From Candidatus Zhuqueibacterota bacterium (GTDB taxonomy: Bacteria; Zhuqueibacterota; Zhuqueibacteria; Thermofontimicrobiales; Thermofontimicrobiaceae): a stretch of DNA of 39,589 nucleotides. The stretch is from the NCBI GenBank assembly GCA_016783825.1, contig JADHVV010000015.1, positions 1 through 39,589 on the forward strand. Direction: 5' to 3'. Below the pieces are notes generated by a model. That model searched no databases. It was not told the origin of the DNA and worked only from the letters and a program-made list of their open reading frames with translations. Below are positions 33,465 to 39,589 of this stretch, piece after piece; the stretch's first letter is position 1, and each line of letters opens with the position of its first letter. The position numbers were made by a program, and so were the translations under genes.

Positions 33465-34157
33465 ATGAGCGTTTGTGCTATCATCGCTGCCGGTGGGCGT
33501 GGCGTTCGGATGGCGGCTTCAATTAATAAACAGTTTCTTGAAATTAACAACAAACCGATAATTGCTTATACAATTGAAAAATTTAATCAATCGTCGCTCA
33601 TCGATGATATAGTTATTGTTGTACCAGAAGAATGGATAGAGTTTGTTTCTGAATCAATAGTTAGCAAATACAACTTTTCTAAAGTATCGAAAATTGTAAA
33701 AGGTGGGGAGACAAGGCAGAAATCTATTTTTGCTGGTTTGAAAGAACTTGAGGAAAATGTAACACATGTTGTAATCCACGATGCAGTTCGTCCTTTAATA
33801 AATCGGCAGATACTTGAAAATGTCATTAATAAAGGAAAAGAAGTTGGCGCTGCTATCGTAGCGGTTCGGGCACAAGACACAGTAAAAAGGGTGAATGAGA
33901 ATAAAATTGAAAGTACACTGAATCGGGAAATAATATGGCTGGCACAAACGCCGCAGGTATTTCAAAAAGATATCATTTTAAAAGCTTATCAAAAAGCTGC
34001 TAAAGACAATATTTCTGCAACGGATGATTCGGCTCTCGTTGAGAGAATGGGAGTAACTGTGGAAGTGGTTGAAGGCAGTTATTCAAATATCAAAATCACG
34101 AATCCCGCCGATCTTGGATTGGCAGAATTTTATTTGAACCGGCACAATAAGAAATAA
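33465..34157 (+). CDS. ispD: 2-C-methyl-D-erythritol 4-phosphate cytidylyltransferase
   Basis: IspD makes CDP-methylerythritol in the non-mevalonate isoprenoid pathway. The nucleotide-binding loop is AAGGRGVRM with the following [22 protein letters not shown], the TPQVF segment and [12 protein letters not shown] are family hallmarks. The 230-aa length is standard. ispF starts one base after its stop, so the two successive-pathway genes form an operon. Confidence 0.97.
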   Translation: MSVCAIIAAGGRGVRMAASINKQFLEINNKPIIAYTIEKFNQSSLIDDIVIVVPEEWIEFVSESIVSKYNFSKVSKIVKGGETRQKSIFAGLKELEENVTHVVIHDAVRPLINRQILENVINKGKEVGAAIVAVRAQDTVKRVNENKIESTLNREIIWLAQTPQVFQKDIILKAYQKAAKDNISATDDSALVERMGVTVEVVEGSYSNIKITNPADLGLAEFYLNRHNKK

Positions 34158-34158
34158 T

Positions 34159-34635
34159 ATGAAAATTGGTTTTGGCTATGATGTACATCGCTTGACCGAA
34201 AAGAGAAAACTAATTCTTGGCGGTGTAAATATCCCATTTGAAAAGGGACTGTTGGGGCATTCAGATGCTGACGTGTTAGCTCACGCGATAGGTGACGCAT
34301 TATTGGGCGCAGCAGCTCTTGGCGACTTAGGCGTTCATTTTCCCCCGAGCGAGGCAAAGTATAAAGACATTTCCAGCCTGATTTTGTTAGAGAAAATCCA
34401 TAGCATGGTGCGAAAAGAGAATTTTAAGATTGTTAATGTCGATGCGACAATTGTGGCTGAAAAGCCCAGGCTGATACATTACATAAAAGAAATGCGCCAA
34501 AATATTGCTGATACTTTAAAACTCAGACTTGATCATATTTCTGTTAAAGCGACGACAACGGAGGGATTGGGATTTACAGGTACAGGTGAAGGAATAGCAG
34601 TTTATGCTGTTTGTTTAATTGATGAAATTTTATAG
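34159..34635 (+). CDS. ispF: 2-C-methyl-D-erythritol 2,4-cyclodiphosphate synthase
   Basis: IspF cyclises CDP-methylerythritol 2-phosphate. The metal ligands are Asp8 and His10 in GFGYDVHRL and the His in [33 protein letters not shown] and the C-terminal [19 protein letters not shown] are typical. At 158 aa it is full length. It is transcribed with ispD, and a terminator-like hairpin lies about 90 bases downstream. Confidence 0.98.
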   Translation: MKIGFGYDVHRLTEKRKLILGGVNIPFEKGLLGHSDADVLAHAIGDALLGAAALGDLGVHFPPSEAKYKDISSLILLEKIHSMVRKENFKIVNVDATIVAEKPRLIHYIKEMRQNIADTLKLRLDHISVKATTTEGLGFTGTGEGIAVYAVCLIDEIL

Positions 34636-34723
34636 AAATAGTTACTTTTCAGGTTAAAAAAAGGCAAGACTATTTAGGGCAAAACTATTAATTTTTTAAA
34701 AGAATTGAATTGCATACTTTTAG

Positions 34724-34768
34724 ATGACAAAATAATTATTTTGTCAGTAATTATTTTGTCATTTTTTT
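34724..34768 (+). terminator. Rho-independent-like terminator after ispF
   Basis: ATGACAAAATAATTA (34724-34738) pairs perfectly with TAATTATTTTGTCAT (34748-34762) over a nine-base loop, followed at once by a run of Ts. An overlapping 22-base perfect palindrome (34725-34746) offers a competing fold. The stem is AT-rich, so its strength is uncertain. It probably ends the ispDF transcript. The rest of the 330-base gap before gltX holds the TGTCTGTCC element. Confidence 0.7.
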
Positions 34769-34800
34769 ATTTGGATAAATTTTTTAAGTTTCTTAATAGT

Positions 34801-34923
34801 TAGTGTCTGTCCGAGATGTCATTCCCGCATGTTTTTAGCGGGAATCTATTCTGTTTTACAAGGAGATTCCGGCTTAAAAGATTGCCGGAATGACAAAAAC
34901 TGGGCTTTTTCGGACAGACACTA
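34801..34923. mobile_element. Element with TGTCTGTCC terminal inverted repeats, copy 2
   Basis: TAGTGTCTGTCCGA (34801-34814) is exactly inverted at 34910-34923. The interior contains GTCATTCCCGCATG and, in inverted sense, CCGGAATGAC, as in copy 1 at 23544-23685. It has no coding capacity. It ends about 40 bases before the gltX start, so the gltX promoter either lies within it or in that short stretch. Confidence 0.78.
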
Positions 34924-34965
34924 GTTATCAGAAATAAATATTTTTTTAATGGAGAACACATATTA

Positions 34966-36402
34966 ATGGAAACGAGAGTTAGATTTGCACCAAGCCCGAC
35001 AGGTCATTTACATATAGGCAATGCCAGAACAGCAATTTTAAACTGGTTGTTTGCAAAACACACAAACGGAAAATTTATTCTAAGAATAGAGGATACTGAT
35101 CCCGAGCGGTCTGCTGATGAATTTATCAAACCAATTTTTGAAGATTTGAAATGGTTAGGTCTGCCTTGGGATGAAGGTCCCGATGTTGGTGGATCAATGC
35201 AACCTTATCGTCAATCCGAACGATTTGATATTTATAAAAAGTATGCGCAAAATTTATTGAGCGATGGCAAAGCATATTATTGTTATTGCACATCAGATGA
35301 GTTAGATCAAATGCGTAAAGAAAGTCTGGCAAAAGGGGGTACAGGATTTTATAATCAAAAGTGTCTTCATCTGAGTGAAACAGAAAAGGATGAATTCGTT
35401 GAGCAGGGGAGAAAGCCGACGATCAGGTTCAAAGTACCTGAAAATGCAGAAATTAAATTTGATGATGTTGTGAGAGGTGAGTTAAAATGGGATTCCGAGA
35501 ACATAAGTGATTTTGTGATTATGCGCAGTGAAGGTATTCCGACGTACAATTTTGCAGTAGTCGTCGATGATGGTCTGATGAAAATTTCTCATGTAATTCG
35601 CGGGGATGATCACGTATCAAATACACCAAGACAAATTCTACTGTACCAGGCGTTGGGTTTTGAAATACCTGAATTTGTACACATACCGATGATTCTTGGA
35701 GATGATCGAAGCCGGTTGTCCAAACGACACGGCGCCACATCTTTGGATCAATATCATAACAAAGGTTATCTGCCCGAAGCATTGGTTAATTTTTTAAGTT
35801 TGTTGAGCTGGTCATCCGAAAGCGGGGACGAAATTTTATCGATTGAAAGGTTAATAAATGAGATTGACTTAAACCGTATTTCAAAGTCTGCTGCTGTTTT
35901 TGATGTGGAAAAATTGAATTGGATGAATGGTACTTATATTCGGCAAACAGAATTGAAGAGATTAACAGAACTATCTATCCCGTTTTTTCAGCAAAAAGAT
36001 TATCCGGTGGGCGATGTAGATAAAACAGAAAATATCATTTCTATTTTACAGGAAAAAGTTGATTACCTGGAACAACTACCTGAACATGCGGCTATTTTCT
36101 TCCGGGACAAAGTGCGGATTGAAAATTCCGAAGCAAAATCAATGGTCCGCCAGGATAGCACACAAAAGGTGTTTTGGTCATTTTTAAGGGAACTGGAAGC
36201 CATTGAGAACATAGACAGGGATATCTTTCGCCGCATGATGAAAACTGTTCAGAACGAAACCGGAATAATGGGCAAAAATTTATGGATGCCTGTGAGAATC
36301 GCACTCACCGGTGATTTACATGGCCCGGATTTACCAATGGTGGCTGAAATATTGGGCAGAGAAAAATGTGAGAAATTTATAAAACAGGTGATAATTAGGT
36401 AG
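34966..36402 (+). CDS. gltX: Glutamyl-tRNA synthetase
   Basis: Class I synthetase charging tRNA-Glu. The HIGH motif is HIGN in APSPTGHLHIGNAR, and the KMSKS equivalent is LSKRHGA. EDTDPERS, YRQSERFDIY and DGLMKISHVIRGDDHVSNTPRQ are bacterial GluRS blocks. The 478-aa length is normal and the helical anticodon-binding region is present at the C-terminus. With glnS 222 bases downstream the organism need not rely on transamidation for Gln-tRNA, although a GatCAB route elsewhere in the genome is not excluded. Confidence 0.98.
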   Translation: METRVRFAPSPTGHLHIGNARTAILNWLFAKHTNGKFILRIEDTDPERSADEFIKPIFEDLKWLGLPWDEGPDVGGSMQPYRQSERFDIYKKYAQNLLSDGKAYYCYCTSDELDQMRKESLAKGGTGFYNQKCLHLSETEKDEFVEQGRKPTIRFKVPENAEIKFDDVVRGELKWDSENISDFVIMRSEGIPTYNFAVVVDDGLMKISHVIRGDDHVSNTPRQILLYQALGFEIPEFVHIPMILGDDRSRLSKRHGATSLDQYHNKGYLPEALVNFLSLLSWSSESGDEILSIERLINEIDLNRISKSAAVFDVEKLNWMNGTYIRQTELKRLTELSIPFFQQKDYPVGDVDKTENIISILQEKVDYLEQLPEHAAIFFRDKVRIENSEAKSMVRQDSTQKVFWSFLRELEAIENIDRDIFRRMMKTVQNETGIMGKNLWMPVRIALTGDLHGPDLPMVAEILGREKCEKFIKQVIIR

Positions 36403-36446
36403 CAGGATTGAAGTATCCTGTCATAGAATAGTTAACTGCTCGATAT

Positions 36447-36560
36447 TTAGGTAATTGGGTAATAAGGTAATAGGGGTAATTAGTTTATTTGGTAATTGAG
36501 AATTCATGATACGAATAAATTTTCTATTACCCAATTACCTTATTACCAAATTACCTTTTT
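36447..36560. repeat. GGTAAT-family hairpin, locus 3, between gltX and glnS
   Basis: The left arm GGTAATTGGGTAATAAGG... (36449 on) and the right arm ATTACCCAATTACCTTATTACCAAATTACC (36526-36555) pair over about 30 bases with few mismatches. The right arm is identical to that at 16171-16200. A T-run follows (36556-36560), so it could terminate gltX. The unit is GGTAATNN, period eight. Confidence 0.85.
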
Positions 36561-36624
36561 TTGACCTATATTAGAAAATATCCTGTGATCAGTTACGAAT
36601 TGAATACTAAAAGGATTATAGATA

Positions 36625-38322
36625 ATGCCAAACGATAAACCCGATAGAACACCAAATTTCATACGGAATATCATTATTGAAGATTTGAAGCACAATAAAA
36701 ATGATGGACGTGTGCACACACGTTTTCCGCCGGAACCAAATGGTTATTTACATATTGGTCATGCCAAATCGATTTGCCTGAATTTCGGATTAGCCGAAGA
36801 ATTTAATGGATTGTGTAATTTGCGATTTGATGACACAAATCCTGTCAAAGAAGAAGATGAATATGTAAAGTCGATTATTGAAGATGTTTCATGGCTTGGC
36901 TTCGATTGGGAAAACAGGCTTTATTATGCTTCCGACTATTTTGATCAGTTGTATGATTATGCTTTGCAACTAATAAAAAAAGGAAAGGCTTATGTTTGTG
37001 ATTTGAGCAGCGAAGAAACTCGTGAATATCGCGGCACATTAACAGAAGCGGGCAAAGAAAGTCCATACCGAAACAGATCAATAGAAGAAAACGTTGATTT
37101 ATTTGAACGGATGTACAAAGGAGAATTCGCTGACGGCGCTCGGGTTTTAAGAGCAAAAATTGATATGGCTCATCCGAACATGAATATGCGGGATCCAGTG
37201 ATGTATCGAATACTGCATGCAGCTCACCACCGAACCGGTGACAAATGGTGTATTTATCCCACGTACGATTGGGCGCACGGTTTGGAAGATTCAATTGAGA
37301 GAATAACGCACTCTGCCTGCACCCTGGAATTTGAAGATCATCGACCGTTGTATGATTGGTTTCTGGAACAGTTGGGAACGTTCCACCCTCAGCAAATTGA
37401 ATTTGCACCTATGAATCTTACTTATACAATGCTGAGCAAACGCAAGCTTCTTGAATTGGTACAAGGCGACCACGTCAACGGTTGGGACGATCCCCGAATG
37501 CCAACTATTTCAGGTTTGCGCCGACGCGGTTACACACCGGCATCAATTCGGAATTTTTCAGAGATGGTCGGGGTGGCAAAACGGGAAAGCACTGTGGATA
37601 TTGCCATGCTTGAATATTGCATCCGGGAGGATTTGAACAAATCTGCGCCACGGGTATTGGGTGTTTTACAACCCTTAAAAGTTGTCATTACTAATTATCC
37701 GGAAAATCAGGCTGAAGAACTTGATGCTGTAAACAACCCGGAAGACGCGTCCATGGGCACAAGAAAAGTACCTTTTTCGAAAATTATCTATATTGAACAG
37801 GATGATTTTAAAGAAGATCCGCCGAAAAAATATTTTCGTCTTGCACCGGGGAGAGAAGTTCGCTTAAGATATGCCTACTTCATCACTTGTAATGAAGTTA
37901 TTAAGGATGAAAAAACGGGTGAAATAAAAGAATTACATTGTACTTATGATCCGGCGACAAAAGGCGGCAATGCTCCCGATGGGCGGAAAGTAAAAGCCAC
38001 ATTGCACTGGGTATCTGCGGAACATGCGATTGATGCTGAAATCCGGTTATATGATCGGTTATTTGTTAAGCCTGATCCAGGGGCGGAGAAAGATGTTGAC
38101 TATAAAACGTTTTTAAATCCAAATTCTCTCGAAATTCTCAAATCATGTAAACTTGAACCGGGATTGAAAAATGTGGTTGCCGGTGAAAGATTTCAGTTTG
38201 AAAGACAGGGCTATTTTTGTGTTGATTCAAAGGATTCGAAACCAGATGGGCTTGTTTTTAACAGGACAGTCCCTTTGCGGGATTCCTGGGCAAAGATTGA
38301 GAAAGCAATGAAAAATAAATAA
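36625..38322 (+). CDS. glnS: Glutaminyl-tRNA synthetase
   Basis: Class I synthetase charging tRNA-Gln. [20 protein letters not shown] contains HIGH, and MLSKRKL is the KMSKS equivalent. [34 protein letters not shown] and [20 protein letters not shown] are specific to GlnRS. The C-terminal beta-barrel anticodon domain is complete ([25 protein letters not shown]). The 565-aa length is near the E. coli enzyme. cysS begins 18 bases after its stop, implying cotranscription. Confidence 0.98.
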   Translation: MPNDKPDRTPNFIRNIIIEDLKHNKNDGRVHTRFPPEPNGYLHIGHAKSICLNFGLAEEFNGLCNLRFDDTNPVKEEDEYVKSIIEDVSWLGFDWENRLYYASDYFDQLYDYALQLIKKGKAYVCDLSSEETREYRGTLTEAGKESPYRNRSIEENVDLFERMYKGEFADGARVLRAKIDMAHPNMNMRDPVMYRILHAAHHRTGDKWCIYPTYDWAHGLEDSIERITHSACTLEFEDHRPLYDWFLEQLGTFHPQQIEFAPMNLTYTMLSKRKLLELVQGDHVNGWDDPRMPTISGLRRRGYTPASIRNFSEMVGVAKRESTVDIAMLEYCIREDLNKSAPRVLGVLQPLKVVITNYPENQAEELDAVNNPEDASMGTRKVPFSKIIYIEQDDFKEDPPKKYFRLAPGREVRLRYAYFITCNEVIKDEKTGEIKELHCTYDPATKGGNAPDGRKVKATLHWVSAEHAIDAEIRLYDRLFVKPDPGAEKDVDYKTFLNPNSLEILKSCKLEPGLKNVVAGERFQFERQGYFCVDSKDSKPDGLVFNRTVPLRDSWAKIEKAMKNK

Positions 38323-38340
38323 AAAAAATCAGGTGCTAAA

Positions 38341-39589
38341 ATGGCTATTCAAATTTATAATACATTATCGGGAAAAAAAGAAGAACTGATCCCTATTGAA
38401 CCTGGAAAAGTTCGTATGTATTTGTGCGGTCCAACAGTTTATGATTATTTTCACATTGGAAATGCAAGACCATTCATTCTTTACGATATATTTCGAAGAT
38501 ATCTGAAGTATCGTGGACTGGACGTAAAATTCATCATGAACCTGACAGACATCGATGATAAAATTATCGGTAAATCCATTGAAGAAAAAATTTCCGCATC
38601 AGATGTGGCAAAAAAATATACCGACGCTTTTTTTGAAGATTTAAAAAAACTGGGTATTGAACAAGCTGATGAATATCCCAAAGCAACAGAAACAATTCCT
38701 GAGATAATTAACTTAATTGAGAAGCTCATTGAAAAAGGAATGGCATATTCCGTCAATGGTGATGTCTTTTATTCGGTGAGAGATTTTCAGGGCTATGGGA
38801 AGCTATCCGGCAGGAAAACTGACGAGCTCAAATCAGGCGCCCGGGTGGAAATTGATGAAAAGAAAAAGGACCCGTTAGATTTTTCTTTATGGAAAGCAGC
38901 CAAACCCGGGGAACCTGCCTGGGATAGTCCATGGGGTAAAGGAAGACCAGGATGGCATATCGAATGTTCAGTGATGTCAATGAAATACCTGGGCGAATCC
39001 ATTGATATTCATGCCGGCGGTATTGATTTAATTTTTCCGCATCATGAAAATGAGATTGCACAGTGTGAAGGCGCCACAGGAAAACCATTTGTAAAATATT
39101 GGATGCATAATGGTTTTTTGAATATTGAAGGCGAGAAGATGTCAAAATCTCTTGGCAACTTTTTTACAGCGCGCGACATCATGGATAAATACCACCCGGC
39201 AGTGATCAGGATGTTCTTCCTGTTAAAACACTACCGCAGTCCAATAAGTTTTAGTGAGGACAGAATCCGCGAGGCACAGCAGGCATTGGAAAGAATTATC
39301 ACCACAATGCAGAATATTGAGACTGAGTTAGGCACAAGCGAACCCGCGGATGCAAAAATAGTTTTAGAAGAATCCATAAATGAAATGAAACAAGAATTTC
39401 TGAACGAAATGGATGATGATTTTAATACTGCCGGCGCCATGGCAAAAATATTTGACCTGGTTAAAGAAGCCAACCTCATTTTAGCAAAAGGAAAACTGCC
39501 CGAATCAGAACTGGCTGCATTATTAAAAATAAAATCTACAATTGAAGAACTGGATTCATTTTTAAATATTCTTTATTATAGAGAGTCGT
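38341..39589 (+). CDS. cysS: Cysteinyl-tRNA synthetase, 3' end beyond the window
   Basis: This gene is absent from the ORF track because it has no stop in the window; only reverse-strand shadows are listed there. Reading from ATG at 38341: IQIYNTLSGKKEEL, then MYLCGPTVYDYFHIGNARPF with the zinc ligand Cys29 and HIGN. FIMNLTDIDDKII, GRPGWHIECSVMSMKYLG and DLIFPHHENEIAQCE (further zinc ligands) follow, then the KMSKS loop GEKMSKSLGN. The 416 codons present cover the catalytic and most of the helical domain; a full protein is usually 450-500 aa. AGGTG precedes the start. It completes a gltX-glnS-cysS synthetase cluster. Confidence 0.97.
   Translation, partial: MAIQIYNTLSGKKEELIPIEPGKVRMYLCGPTVYDYFHIGNARPFILYDIFRRYLKYRGLDVKFIMNLTDIDDKIIGKSIEEKISASDVAKKYTDAFFEDLKKLGIEQADEYPKATETIPEIINLIEKLIEKGMAYSVNGDVFYSVRDFQGYGKLSGRKTDELKSGARVEIDEKKKDPLDFSLWKAAKPGEPAWDSPWGKGRPGWHIECSVMSMKYLGESIDIHAGGIDLIFPHHENEIAQCEGATGKPFVKYWMHNGFLNIEGEKMSKSLGNFFTARDIMDKYHPAVIRMFFLLKHYRSPISFSEDRIREAQQALERIITTMQNIETELGTSEPADAKIVLEESINEMKQEFLNEMDDDFNTAGAMAKIFDLVKEANLILAKGKLPESELAALLKIKSTIEELDSFLNILYYRES

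Noticed and set aside
36875-37408. 177-aa minus-strand ORF
   Set aside because: Lies entirely inside glnS, which has full family motifs on the plus strand.
38481-39479. Several minus-strand ORFs near the right end
   Set aside because: Shadows of cysS, which the track misses because its stop codon is outside the window.

Overview
The window is AT-rich bacterial chromosome with dense housekeeping genes and several accessory pockets. A subtilase carries a C-terminal domain of the type used as a T9SS type A sorting signal. There is also an LptE-like outer-membrane lipoprotein, a NamZ/DUF1343 protein, a DUF1080 lipoprotein, several TPR proteins, and GluRS and GlnRS side by side. Together these point to a Gram-negative member of the FCB group (KSB1/Calditrichota/Ignavibacteria-like). 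That placement is inferred from gene content; no rRNA or other phylogenetic marker was analysed.

Region by region. Bases 1-4.3 kb (minus strand) form an accessory pocket: a DNA methyltransferase cut short by a GC-rich hairpin repeat, a 478-aa unknown protein with a possible sliding-clamp-binding tail, a MazE/MazF-type toxin-antitoxin pair and an HNH endonuclease. Bases 4.3-8.4 kb (minus) hold a SAM methyltransferase overlapping NamZ, then a nested repeat locus, then an unusual PP2C-transmembrane-LytR_C protein. From 8.5 kb most genes are on the plus strand: uvrB with a clear sigma70 promoter, a zinc-ribbon protein, a Bro-N protein, an HpcH/HpaI aldolase, a DUF1080 lipoprotein, a PIN toxin-antitoxin pair, purD and a GalE-like epimerase. 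At 17.5-21 kb a receiver-less sigma54 activator lies one base from the LptE-like gene, followed by a TPR protein; a small LysM membrane protein faces them. Bases 21.5-28.6 kb carry an HTH protein with an unrecognised C-terminal domain, a family 2 glycosyltransferase, the large secreted subtilase and a SPOR lipoprotein. Bases 28.9-39.6 kb hold core genes yebC-ruvC-ruvA-ruvB-queA-ispD-ispF-gltX-glnS-cysS; cysS runs off the right edge and is missing from the ORF track.

The most striking signal is not a gene. Nearly every intergenic gap in the core region, and several elsewhere, contains a long hairpin. At least five sequence families share one architecture: each arm is a degenerate array of 6-8 base G-rich units, and the 5' arm is always the G-rich one. 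There are also short elements with terminal inverted repeats, in two copies each. One of them sits inside the loop of another hairpin family. These nested, multi-family palindromes are the best candidate for something undescribed. I saw no rRNA, tRNA, CRISPR array or transposase gene.
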